A stretch of 64,000 nt of DNA, taken from contig JASBRP010000057.1 of NCBI GenBank assembly GCA_030149365.1, positions 1-64,000 of the forward strand. Direction: 5' to 3'. A program made the position numbers and the translations under genes. Positions 47,824 to 56,552 of the stretch are shown in pieces. Source of the stretch: Solimonas sp. GTDB taxonomy: Bacteria; Pseudomonadota; Gammaproteobacteria; Nevskiales; Nevskiaceae. The notes below the pieces were generated by a model, which searched no databases, was not told the origin of the DNA, and saw only the letters and a program-made list of their open reading frames with translations. How positions within the stretch are numbered: the first letter of the stretch is position 1; the number at the start of each line of letters is the position of its first letter.

Positions 47824-48384
47824 CTACGGCCCGGATGGGCTCATGCCGCCGGAGGCTGGCATCCGGGCCTGGGCAGGGGTTGGGGATGCGGGACTGGATA
47901 CGGCTTTCGCCGGCATGACGGGATTCTGGGATGGGCTCCCCGCCCTAGGTCCAGGGGGTGCCGGGAGGTTGTGGGTCCAGGCGTATTCCTGGACGCGTTC
48001 GCGGATGCGCCAGCCGTCCGGGCCGCGGACGAGGTGGTCGCGGTACCAGAGGCCGGCGAACAGCACGTGGTCCTGGCCCTGGGGGCCGGCGCTGACCATC
48101 ATCACCTGGGCGGCGCTGCGTACGCGGGCTTCGTCGCCGGCCAGGTCGACCCTTGAGGTGGAGAGGGTGTGCTGGCAGCCGCGCATGCTGGCGAGCACGC
48201 CGCCCAGGTAGGCCTGCATTTCCGCCACGCCGCAGCAGGGGCCGCCGAAGGCGCGGAAGTCGAGCGTGGCGTCGGCGGTGAACAGGGCGTGGAAGCCGGG
48301 CCAGTCGCGCTCGTCGAGCGCGTGGCAGTAGCGCACCAGCAGGTCCTGGATCAGCTGGCGTTCGATGAGGGCTTGCGGGGTCAT
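47824..48384 (-). CDS. SnoaL/NTF2-like protein with a repeat-encoded C-terminal tail
   Basis: A 186-residue protein. Residues 1-145 are a SnoaL-like fold: IQDLLVRYCHALDERDWPGF, LFTADATLDFRAFG, VRSAAQVMMVSAGPQG and HVLFAGLWYRDHLVRGPDG. The last ~35 residues (PVMPAKAVSSPASPTPAQAR and MPASGG) are low complexity and are encoded by the dispersed repeat that starts around 47890, so the natural protein end may have been lost. Function unknown. It lies downstream of the cytochrome operon on the same strand, separated by 89 nt. Confidence 0.7.
   Translation of the reverse strand: MTPQALIERQLIQDLLVRYCHALDERDWPGFHALFTADATLDFRAFGGPCCGVAEMQAYLGGVLASMRGCQHTLSTSRVDLAGDEARVRSAAQVMMVSAGPQGQDHVLFAGLWYRDHLVRGPDGWRIRERVQEYAWTHNLPAPPGPRAGSPSQNPVMPAKAVSSPASPTPAQARMPASGGMSPSGP
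47890..47924. repeat. Short dispersed repeat, GGATACCGGCTTTCGCC type, copy 2
   Basis: GGGACTGGATACGGCTTTCG then CCGGCATGACGGGA. It matches the sequence at 30044-30074. Here it lies within the 3' end of the SnoaL-like gene and supplies its last codons. Confidence 0.6.
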
Positions 48385-48473
48385 GGCGGGCTCCGGTGTG
48401 GACACTCCGCCGAGCGTGACGTGATGGGCCGCTAGTGACCTCACCTGAGTGCGTGAGGCCCTACGGGTTGGTC

Positions 48474-51400
48474 TCAGGGCCGTCGCTTCTCGCTGTTCTG
48501 GTTGGCCGCGTTCTTCTTCTCTTCTGCTGCGGCCTTCTTCTTGGGCGCCGCCGCTTTGAGCTGGTTGCTGACGAACCAGGGCTCGCCGTTCTTGTCGAGG
48601 TAAAGACGCTGCATTTCCTCGACGTTGAAGGGGCGCGAGCCGATGCGGCCGAAGACGGCGATCTGGTGGCCGGTTTCGTCCACGGCGCGATCGCGTTCCA
48701 GGCCCTTGCTCAGTGCCAGCGCCGGCTTCACGGTCGGGCGGTAGGCGATCCAGACCGGGCGCGGCTCCGGCGAGAAGCCGTAGAATTTGGGCTGGGTGTC
48801 GGGGGCGGTGAGCTGGATCACGTGCAAGCCGGTCTTCGCATCCGCGACGTAGGCGAACAGCGAGGCGTTGGTGCTGCCCACGGTGATGTCGCGCGCGTCC
48901 TTGATGCGGCCGTCGGCGTCGTAGCGCTGCAGCAGGGCCGGCGCCTCGGGCTTCTCGATGTCGACGATGGCGATGCCGTCCTTGCCGGCGGCGACGTAGG
49001 CGTAGGTGCGTGCCAGGTGCACGCGGTGGGCGTCGGCCAGCGGCACCAGCGCGCCTTCGACCAGGCGCGGCTGTGCGGGTTTGGTGATGTCGATGGTCTG
49101 CAGGCCGGCGCCGGTGACGGCGAACAGGTAGCGGAACTGCACGGCGACGCTGCGCACGTCGCGCAGCGGAATGCTGGCTTCCAGCTGCGGCTTCATCGGG
49201 TCGTTGAGGTTCACCACGACGACACCGGCGCCGGTGGAGACGTAGGCGCGGTGGCCGGCCAGCACGACGTGGCGCGCTCCCTTGAGTGCGCCGCCACCGT
49301 TCCAGGTGAGGGCACGCTTGAGGTAGTTGTTGCGCGGTTCGCCGTCCTGCAGGGTATCGACGTTGACCAGGATCAGGCCCTCTTCGGCGTCGCTGATGAC
49401 GGCGTAGTGGTAGATCGGGTGGAAGGGCTGTTCCTGGTTGACGATGCGCATCAGGTCGCCCTGGTTGCGCAGCGGGGCGATGGGCTGATTGGTGGGCAAC
49501 GCGACGCAGCTGGCGTTCTTCGAGCCGATGTGCAGGTCCTGGCCCAGCATCGAGAAGGGCGCGGTGATGATGCGCTGCGAGAAGCCCTTGTTGGCGATGC
49601 TGGCGACGTCGTAGGCGCGCATGCCGCCGCGGCCTTCGGCGGCGTAGAGGTATTCGCCGCGCAACTGCAGGCACTGCACCGGTCCGCGGGCGGAATGGTC
49701 GTGGGATTCCGGCAGCTTGCGGCCGCGTGCCTCGTGGGCCTTGTACCAGTCGGGGTAGGCGTAGCGGTGCAGGTAGGAGCCGATCACGGCCTGCGGCTCG
49801 TCCCACTCGGTGACCTGCACGGCTTCCACGGCGCCGTCCAGGCCCAGCCAGGCGTTGAAGCCGACGAAGCTGACGAAGTTGGTGCCCAGGCCCACCAGCG
49901 AGGTCATCCAGGCATTGTTGTCACCATTCTTGGAGAGATGGCAGTCCTCGCAGGTCTTGGTCTCGGTCTTGCGCTCGGTGTGCGGGTAGTGCGGCGCGAA
50001 AGCCTGCGAGGAGAAGCCGCTGGCCGATACCGGGGGCTGCTGGATGTAGATGCGCTCGCGGCTGGAATTGGTGGACGACAGCACCAGCGCCGAGGTGGAG
50101 CGCACCGGCGCGATGCGGTTGCCCTTGGCCTCGCCGTGCTTGCCGATCATGTAGAAGTCGTCGCGCGCCACCTGCGGGTTGTAGGTGGCGTAGTTGCGGC
50201 TGTCGCCGCCCTCGAAGTGGTTGCGTGGCGTCTTCCAGTTGGCCTGGATCGGCAGGTGGCAGCCGAAGCAGGAGGTGGTCCAGGACGTGTGGCAGGTGAT
50301 GCACATCACCTCGTCGTCCTTGTGGGCGCGGTTCTCGGGCGCCACGTCGGTGCCGAAGAGCTGGTCGATGGTGTCCTTGGACATCAGCTTGGCGCGCGCG
50401 GCCTTCTCGTTGTAATGCGAGTTGCCGAGGGTCACGGAGTCCTTGACCAGCGACACCTCCCATTCCTTCTTGGGATCCAGCGCGGAGCGCTGGTAGAGCT
50501 TGTTGCCGCGCCACTCGAAGCGCTTGCGGCCGTCCTGCACGCGCAGGCGCGCCATGTCGCTGCCACCCGGCGGTGCCGCGGGGCCGGAGGTCTTCAGCGT
50601 GGGGTAGCGGTCGGCGGTGCCGTGGCAGTCCTGGCAGTCGATCTCCACGGCCTGCGCCACCTCGCCGTAGATGTGGCCGTTGCCGTGGGAGTCCTGCGAG
50701 AAGTGGCAGTCCACGCAGTGCATGCCGACGTCGACGTGGATCGAGGACATCTGCACGGTCTTGCTGAACTTCTTGGGATCATCGTCGGCGACGATGTTGC
50801 CGTCCTTGTCGAGCAGGTTGCCCTTGCGGTCGCGCTTGTGGATGGCGCGGAAGTTCCAGCCGTGGCCGTGGTAGTCGGCGAACTGCGTGTCCTTGATGTC
50901 CGGGTTCAGCTCGGAGACCTTGTCGAGGAACTCGCGCTTGCCCCAGTTGCCGCGGATGGCCGCTTCCTCGGGGTTGCGCATGTTGATCTTGTGGATCTCG
51001 GCGCTGTCCGGGTACTTCTGGTCCTTGGGCCACATGTGGGCGGCGCCGGTCTCGTAGTCCCACATGGTGTAGCCGAGCATCGAGTTGAGGAAGATGTTCG
51101 GCTGGTGCATGTGGCAGATCATGCACTGGCTGGTGGGGATGGCGCGGGTGAAGACGTGCTTGAGCGGATGGCCTTCCTCGTCCTTGGGAATCGTGGGGTC
51201 CTTGGTCTGCGTCTTGCCGGTGTGGCCCGCGGCGGCGTAGCCGGCGGAGTGCCGCGGATCGCGGTCGTTGGCGTAGACCACGTGGCAGCCGGAGCAGCCG
51301 GAGGAGCGGTAGTCGCCCGGCTGGTCGTTGGTGCCCAGGAACCAGGAGAAGGGATCGTTGAGGCGCGTCTTGTGCATGTTCAGCACGGGCACGGCGATGC

Positions 51401-52259
51401 GCAGGCCGGTGCCGGGTCCCCGGTTGGATTGCTTGATGTCCGGCCGCCCCGGTTCCTCCAGGCGCTGGATGTTGCCGCCGGTGTTGGGATTGGCGGTCTC
51501 GGGGAACAGGCTGAAGATGTTGCGGCCGCCGCGCTCGAACACGCGGAACACGTCGGCCGGCGGCACCACCTCCCAGGCCGGCAGCGGGTAGAGCGCATCC
51601 AGTGCGCCCTTCTTCTTCATGTTCTCGTCGGGCTTCACCGGCGCGTCGAGGCGCGCCTGCACACCCTCGCGGGTGTAGGACTCGCCGGTGACGTAGCGCT
51701 TGAACGGCAGGATGCCGTTGTTGTACGCGGCGCCGCCCCAGAGCATGGCGCCAGTGGACATCAGGCTGCGCTCGGCCGCCTCGATGATCGGCAGGTGGCA
51801 GGCGCCGCAGCCCTCGCGCGCCACGCGGTAGTCGCCGGGATTGACGAAGCGGATGAACTCCGGCGATTCCTTGTTGAGCAGGGCGAAGCTGTGTTCCGGG
51901 TTGCGGCTGGAGGGCCAGTTCCAGGCCTTGGGGTACAGCGGCAGCACGTGCGCCTGAGCCAGCGTGTCGATGTAGGCGGCGTCCTTGCGCTCCAGCCCGT
52001 CCTTCACGAAGACCTGGGCGTTGCCGCCGTGGCAGTCGGTGCAGCCCAGCACCACGGCCGGGTTGGCGTGCATGGTGTGCTGGTCACTGGCGGTGTGGCA
52101 GGACTGGCAGCCGGCCGACTTGGCCTCGGCCTGGTCCTGGCGCTGGAAGCGCGGCGCGAAGTCGGCGATGACGTAGCTGCGCTCCACCGGCTTCTCGCCA
52201 CCGGCGGCGAGGGCCGGTCCGGCCAGTGCGATCAGCAGCAGGGCGACGAGCAGGCGCAT
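48474..52259 (-). CDS. Secreted decaheme cytochrome c with C-terminal LVIVD-type beta-propeller
   Basis: A 1261-residue protein with a Sec signal peptide (LLVALLLIALAGPALAAGG). Residues ~50-800 contain ten CxxCH motifs: CQSCH, CTDCH, CGACH, CSGCH, CMICH, CVDCH, CQDCH, CITCH, CFGCH and CEDCH. Residues ~870-1190 hold at least four to five blades of LVIVD type (AYVSTGAGVVVVNLNDPMKP; LFAVTGAGLQTIDITKPAQP; AYVAAGKDGIAIVDIEKPEA). The C-terminus is Lys/Ala-rich. It is the last gene of a six-gene operon and starts 1 nt after the barrel gene. A periplasmic or surface electron-transfer terminus is inferred. A long frame on the other strand is a shadow. Confidence 0.92.
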   Translation of the reverse strand: MRLLVALLLIALAGPALAAGGEKPVERSYVIADFAPRFQRQDQAEAKSAGCQSCHTASDQHTMHANPAVVLGCTDCHGGNAQVFVKDGLERKDAAYIDTLAQAHVLPLYPKAWNWPSSRNPEHSFALLNKESPEFIRFVNPGDYRVAREGCGACHLPIIEAAERSLMSTGAMLWGGAAYNNGILPFKRYVTGESYTREGVQARLDAPVKPDENMKKKGALDALYPLPAWEVVPPADVFRVFERGGRNIFSLFPETANPNTGGNIQRLEEPGRPDIKQSNRGPGTGLRIAVPVLNMHKTRLNDPFSWFLGTNDQPGDYRSSGCSGCHVVYANDRDPRHSAGYAAAGHTGKTQTKDPTIPKDEEGHPLKHVFTRAIPTSQCMICHMHQPNIFLNSMLGYTMWDYETGAAHMWPKDQKYPDSAEIHKINMRNPEEAAIRGNWGKREFLDKVSELNPDIKDTQFADYHGHGWNFRAIHKRDRKGNLLDKDGNIVADDDPKKFSKTVQMSSIHVDVGMHCVDCHFSQDSHGNGHIYGEVAQAVEIDCQDCHGTADRYPTLKTSGPAAPPGGSDMARLRVQDGRKRFEWRGNKLYQRSALDPKKEWEVSLVKDSVTLGNSHYNEKAARAKLMSKDTIDQLFGTDVAPENRAHKDDEVMCITCHTSWTTSCFGCHLPIQANWKTPRNHFEGGDSRNYATYNPQVARDDFYMIGKHGEAKGNRIAPVRSTSALVLSSTNSSRERIYIQQPPVSASGFSSQAFAPHYPHTERKTETKTCEDCHLSKNGDNNAWMTSLVGLGTNFVSFVGFNAWLGLDGAVEAVQVTEWDEPQAVIGSYLHRYAYPDWYKAHEARGRKLPESHDHSARGPVQCLQLRGEYLYAAEGRGGMRAYDVASIANKGFSQRIITAPFSMLGQDLHIGSKNASCVALPTNQPIAPLRNQGDLMRIVNQEQPFHPIYHYAVISDAEEGLILVNVDTLQDGEPRNNYLKRALTWNGGGALKGARHVVLAGHRAYVSTGAGVVVVNLNDPMKPQLEASIPLRDVRSVAVQFRYLFAVTGAGLQTIDITKPAQPRLVEGALVPLADAHRVHLARTYAYVAAGKDGIAIVDIEKPEAPALLQRYDADGRIKDARDITVGSTNASLFAYVADAKTGLHVIQLTAPDTQPKFYGFSPEPRPVWIAYRPTVKPALALSKGLERDRAVDETGHQIAVFGRIGSRPFNVEEMQRLYLDKNGEPWFVSNQLKAAAPKKKAAAEEKKNAANQNSEKRRP

Positions 52260-52260
52260 G

Positions 52261-54549
52261 TCAGTAGGAGAAGATCAGGTTGGCGAGCACGGAGTAGCCG
52301 TCCTCGTCGGGGTAGAGCGCACGGAAGCCTTCGCCGGGCAGCAGCACGGCGCCGGACAGGCGCAGGATGATGTTCTGCGTGAAGAAGGGGCGCCAGATGG
52401 CGGACACCGACAGGTCCCAGCCGATCTCGCGGCCGATGCCGCCCTGGCTGCGCATCAGTTCCAGGATGGCGGTGTCGTCGAAGCGCAGGTAGTTGGCGTT
52501 GCCGAAGATGCGCAGCTGCGGCGTGATGTCGAAGTCGGCGCCGGCGCCCACCAGGATGATGCCGGGGTTCTCGAAGTTGGACTGGCCGAATTCCTTGCTG
52601 GGGCGCAGGTTGGCGAGCACGCCGTTGAACTGCGACAGCGCCACGCCGCCGCCGCCGATCAGCGGCACCGGGCGGCGGATCCAGAAGCTGCTGTCGGCGC
52701 CGGCGAAGATCGGGTTCTCGAAGATCGCGTCGTAGCCGGTGGCGGTGTCGTCGTAGGGGTCGCGGTCGCCGCTGCCGTAGAGCGCGCTGAGGCGGAAGCG
52801 CATCCAGTCCATGTCGTAGGACGCTTCGGCCGCGGCGAAGAAGCCGCGGATGTCGCGCGTCTTGTCGAAGAACACGCCGCGGTCCTGCCGGCCCAGGGCC
52901 GCATAGGCCGAGGTGGTCAGGTTGAGGCGGCCGAAGTGCCCGTCGCCGTTGTAGCCGAGGTAGACCACGTCGTACTCGCGCGTGGTCTCGGTGCCGATCA
53001 CCGCCGGGCGCTGCAGGAAGCCGTTCTTGTCATAGAAGCGGCCGCTGTCGCGGTTGCGGTTGTAGGCGACGATGCCCTGCGAGGTGAAGCCGAACCTCGG
53101 TGTGTCCTGCCGGTAGAGGCTGAACAGGAAGATGTCGTCGTCGCGCAGCGCCGCGCTGATGTCGTTGAGGCCGCTGTTGGTGTCCTTCTCCAGGCGGCGG
53201 ATCCAGGCCAGGTTGTACTGGTAGCGGTTGTTGGCGCGCGTGCCGAACAGGCGGATCGCCAGCTGGTTGTCCTGGAACAGGAAGCCGCGGAAGTCGCTGG
53301 AGAACGGCTGGATGCCGAAGCGGATGCTGTCGAAGTCGTAGTGGTCGGAGACCGCGCGCAGGTCGAAGTCGGCGAACAGCTCCTGGATACCGACGAAGGA
53401 ATCGCGGCGGTCCAGGCCCTTGGCGGGGTTGATGTTGATCGCGCCGGCTTCCTGCACGGCGGTGTAGTTGTAGTTGATCACCGGCGTGAAGCGCAGTTCG
53501 ACGTCGGGCGGGCGGTAGACGGTGTCGCCCTTGATGTAGGCCGCCGACAGGATCAGGTTGCTGGCCAGCGTGTACTGCTGCGGCCGGCCGAAGAGGTCGA
53601 GCAGGCCGCCCTCGCCGGTGCCGTTGCCGCCGATGGGCGTGGGCTGCTCGCGGTATTCGTAGACGCTGTCCAGCGTGGCGTTGAACGAGACGAAGTGCTC
53701 GTTCTTGTAGATCGGCTTGTCGCCCTTCCAGGTGTTCTGGTTGTACGGATCCCACCAGCGCTGCGGCACCAGGCCCAGCGAGTTGAGGATGCGCCAGCGG
53801 TCCGGCACCGGCATCTTCTCGTACTGCTTCCAGGGCTCGGGCATGGCCACCGGCGCCAGCCGCGTCATGCGGTTGGGGTCCGGCAGCGCCTCGGGCTCGG
53901 GCGGGATGCTGCGCGGGTCCACGTCCGGGCGGCGGCGCTCGGGCGGCACGATCGGTGCGGGCGCGGTGCCCAGCGTGGGCAGCGAGAGCGTCGTCCTGGG
54001 GCTGGGATCGGGAGCCCAGGCTGGCACTACCTTGGCGGTAGCGGCCTCAGGCGGCGGTGCGGGGGCAGGAGCGCTGGCGGGCGTGGGCGCCTGCTGCAGC
54101 GTCAGGCCGGACGACATGGCCGGCGCCGCCGGAACGGGAGCGACGACAGGTGCCGGTTCCGGCGCCGTGGCAGTGGGTGCCGCGGCTGCAGATGCCGCCC
54201 ATTCGGCCAGCAGCGTACGCGCCTTGCCAGGTTCGCGCGCCAGTTGTCGCGCCAGTTCGGGCTCGATGCGGCGCACGTCCTCGTCGGCGGGCACCGTCAG
54301 CATCGCGCCGGGCCGCAGTCGCTCGATATCGCCTTCGATGAAGGACCTCGGATTGGCGCGATACAGCGCGGCGGTCATCTGCCAGGTGCCGATGCGGGTC
54401 TTGTCCGGACGCAGTTCCCAGGCGATGCGCGCCAGCTGTTCGCCGCCGCGCACCGGACCATAGAGATAGGGCTCCGCGGCGGCCTGCGCCGCGAGGCTGC
54501 TGCCCAGCAGCGCGGCGATGGCCAGCTTGCGGAAGGGCAGGATGCTCAT
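52261..54549 (-). CDS. Outer-membrane beta-barrel protein with FimV/LysM-like N-terminus
   Basis: A 762-residue protein with a signal peptide (LAIAALLGSSLAAQAAA). Residues ~28-88 (LYGPVRGGEQLARIAWELRP ... ALYRANPRSFIEGDIERLRP) match the LysM-like start of FimV/HubP proteins, which can bind peptidoglycan. A Pro/Ala linker (~110-230) leads to a ~450-residue stretch of alternating strands (YDFDSIRFGIQPFSSDFRGF; YDMDWMRFRLSALYGSGDRD) ending in LIFSY, an outer-membrane barrel. Its start overlaps the lipoprotein stop. It could provide the outer-membrane passage for the flanking decaheme cytochromes; this is inference from position. Confidence 0.82.
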   Translation of the reverse strand: MSILPFRKLAIAALLGSSLAAQAAAEPYLYGPVRGGEQLARIAWELRPDKTRIGTWQMTAALYRANPRSFIEGDIERLRPGAMLTVPADEDVRRIEPELARQLAREPGKARTLLAEWAASAAAAPTATAPEPAPVVAPVPAAPAMSSGLTLQQAPTPASAPAPAPPPEAATAKVVPAWAPDPSPRTTLSLPTLGTAPAPIVPPERRRPDVDPRSIPPEPEALPDPNRMTRLAPVAMPEPWKQYEKMPVPDRWRILNSLGLVPQRWWDPYNQNTWKGDKPIYKNEHFVSFNATLDSVYEYREQPTPIGGNGTGEGGLLDLFGRPQQYTLASNLILSAAYIKGDTVYRPPDVELRFTPVINYNYTAVQEAGAININPAKGLDRRDSFVGIQELFADFDLRAVSDHYDFDSIRFGIQPFSSDFRGFLFQDNQLAIRLFGTRANNRYQYNLAWIRRLEKDTNSGLNDISAALRDDDIFLFSLYRQDTPRFGFTSQGIVAYNRNRDSGRFYDKNGFLQRPAVIGTETTREYDVVYLGYNGDGHFGRLNLTTSAYAALGRQDRGVFFDKTRDIRGFFAAAEASYDMDWMRFRLSALYGSGDRDPYDDTATGYDAIFENPIFAGADSSFWIRRPVPLIGGGGVALSQFNGVLANLRPSKEFGQSNFENPGIILVGAGADFDITPQLRIFGNANYLRFDDTAILELMRSQGGIGREIGWDLSVSAIWRPFFTQNIILRLSGAVLLPGEGFRALYPDEDGYSVLANLIFSY

Positions 54550-56552
54550 AGGCCGGTGCAGACGTTCTGCTCGTTGCTGTCGAGGAACGGCTTGAACGGG
54601 CAGACGAGGTAGCGCAGGTTCACGTCGCCGACGCGCAGTTGGTCGGCGCGGATCGGCTTGGGCGCGTTGCCGATGGAGCCGCCGGGCAGCTTGCCGACGG
54701 CGTCGTTGGCGAGGAAGGGCAGGAAGTCGTCCTGCTCCAGGCCGTCGCCGGACAGGCCGATGGCCCCTACCAGCACGCCGCCGCGGTAGATCGGGAAGCC
54801 GCCGGCGAACAGGGTGATGCCGTTGGCGATCTTCGGGATCGGGTTCTGCACCGGCTCGAAGCCTGCCGTGACGCCGGTGTAGCCGGTGCAGCCGACGCCG
54901 ACGTCGGTGGCCGCAATGCCGACCACGAAGGCGATGTGGCGGATCACCGCGTTGTAGACCAGATCCAGCTCCAGGCCGGTGGAGAAGATGCTCCACTCGC
55001 CGGGCGGCTTGCTCAGCGGGCCGGGGGGATTGCCATCGATACCGTCAGGGAAGAAGGGGCGCGAGATGTTGCCGACCGCGCGCGTGGACCAGGCGAAGGC
55101 GCCGTCGTCCAGCGCGGTGGGCTGGTTGAAGAAGTTGCGGAAGGCGGTGACGTACTGTCCGATGGATTCGGTGCGCAGGCTGGCCACGGTCGGGCCGGGC
55201 GCGAGGTACTCGGCGTCGGGCAGGGCCTGCAGCGCGGTGCCGGAGCCGACGGCCGAAAACAGGATCGAGGTGCGCGCCTTCTGAACGGTGACGTCGGTGG
55301 CGTCCACCAGCGCGTCGCGCGTGCGCGCCACGCCGACCACGGCGCCGTTGGTGTCGACCACCACCACGTGGATGCCGGCGCTGGCGCCGAAGGGTCGCCG
55401 CACCTGGCTGCGCGTGCGGTTGGCCAGCGCCACGGAGGTGGACAGCAGGTCACGGACCTCCTGCTGGGTCAGCAGGCCGTCGGTGCCATTGATGGGCGGG
55501 AAGCGGCGCGCATTGAACTCGTCCACCAGCACGAAGCCGTCCACGGCCGCGAGCTCCGGCTCGGTGATGAGGCTGGCCGGGCGGATGCCCGAGTCGGCCT
55601 GGCCGAAGGCGGTGCCGGCGCGGACCACCGGATCGGCGTAGCCGCGGATGGTGAGCAGGCCGCCGACGGCGGGCGTCAGGGTGCCGAAGGCGGGGGCGGT
55701 GGCCGGCGTGCTGAGCAGGTCGTCGAAATCGACGTTGGCGTAGCGCAGCGTCTTGGCGTCAAGCGTGATGATGTCGGCGCGGCGGTCGCGCGGTGCGCCG
55801 AAGCCCCAGGTGGCGGCCACGGCGATCAGCTCGTCGAGGTTGATGTCGGTGCCGACGTCGTCCTTCACCAGGCCGTAGATGCCGTCGGCGATAACGGCGA
55901 CGGCGCCGACCACGGTGCCGTTCTTGTACAGCGGCAGGCCACCCGGATCGGCGGCGAAGCCGATCGGCGAGCGGTGCGGTCCGGGGTCGGGGCCGACACC
56001 GTTGTAGCGGCGCGAGATATCCGAGCAGGGCAGCTGGCTGATCTGCACGCCGAACAGCGGCCCGCCCGGCGTGAAGCGTTCCTCCAGGTTGAAGTGCTCC
56101 TGGATGATCTGGTTGGCGGTGCGCGTCGAGAAGGCGTTGCCCTCCGACGAGAAGTAGGCGCCGGTGAGGGCCTTGGCGATGGCGCCCAGCTCGGAGGGCA
56201 CGATCTCCACGCCGTCGATGCCGCCGCTGGCGCCGGTGCCGGAGGTGATGCGGATGGTCGCCGGTGCGCCGGTCATCCGGTAGGCCGCCAGCACGTTGCC
56301 GACGCGGTCGATCACGACGATGGTGGCGGGCGAGCTGCGTGCCTGCGCCTCCTGCACGCCCTGCGCGATGATCTGCTCCACGTCCGCCACGGTGAGGCGC
56401 GTGGGCGTGTCCTGGCAACGACCGGAGCAGGGTGCGGGGCCGACGCCGATGCCGGCACTACCCGGAGAGGGGCCGCTGGCACCGCCGCCGCAGGCGGCGA
56501 GCAGGGCCAGCGCGGCGAGGCCGGCGAGCGCGCGCGAGGCCCGGTGGATCAT
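54546..56552 (-). CDS. Lipoprotein with two HbpS/GlcG-like domains
   Basis: A 668-residue lipoprotein (lipobox LALLAAC, Cys21). Residues ~53-290 and ~365-640 each resemble the GlcG/HbpS fold: TVADVEQIIAQGVQEAQARS with TIVVIDRVGNVLAAYRMTGA, and later HVVVVDTNGAVVGVARTRDA with PIYRGGVLVGAIGLSGDGLE. HbpS family members bind heme or sense redox in Streptomyces; whether this one does is inferred. Extra cysteines (CSGRC, PCSDISRR, VCPFKPF) may form disulphides. It overlaps the FHA-cytochrome gene by 4 nt and the barrel gene by 4 nt. Confidence 0.8.
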   Translation of the reverse strand: MIHRASRALAGLAALALLAACGGGASGPSPGSAGIGVGPAPCSGRCQDTPTRLTVADVEQIIAQGVQEAQARSSPATIVVIDRVGNVLAAYRMTGAPATIRITSGTGASGGIDGVEIVPSELGAIAKALTGAYFSSEGNAFSTRTANQIIQEHFNLEERFTPGGPLFGVQISQLPCSDISRRYNGVGPDPGPHRSPIGFAADPGGLPLYKNGTVVGAVAVIADGIYGLVKDDVGTDINLDELIAVAATWGFGAPRDRRADIITLDAKTLRYANVDFDDLLSTPATAPAFGTLTPAVGGLLTIRGYADPVVRAGTAFGQADSGIRPASLITEPELAAVDGFVLVDEFNARRFPPINGTDGLLTQQEVRDLLSTSVALANRTRSQVRRPFGASAGIHVVVVDTNGAVVGVARTRDALVDATDVTVQKARTSILFSAVGSGTALQALPDAEYLAPGPTVASLRTESIGQYVTAFRNFFNQPTALDDGAFAWSTRAVGNISRPFFPDGIDGNPPGPLSKPPGEWSIFSTGLELDLVYNAVIRHIAFVVGIAATDVGVGCTGYTGVTAGFEPVQNPIPKIANGITLFAGGFPIYRGGVLVGAIGLSGDGLEQDDFLPFLANDAVGKLPGGSIGNAPKPIRADQLRVGDVNLRYLVCPFKPFLDSNEQNVCTGL

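Noticed and set aside
48435-52370. A 1311-residue open frame on the plus strand opposite the decaheme gene
   Set aside because: It is a shadow of high-GC codon use: the composition is Val/Gly/Ala/His-rich, without signal or motifs, while the minus frame holds ten CxxCH motifs and a signal peptide.
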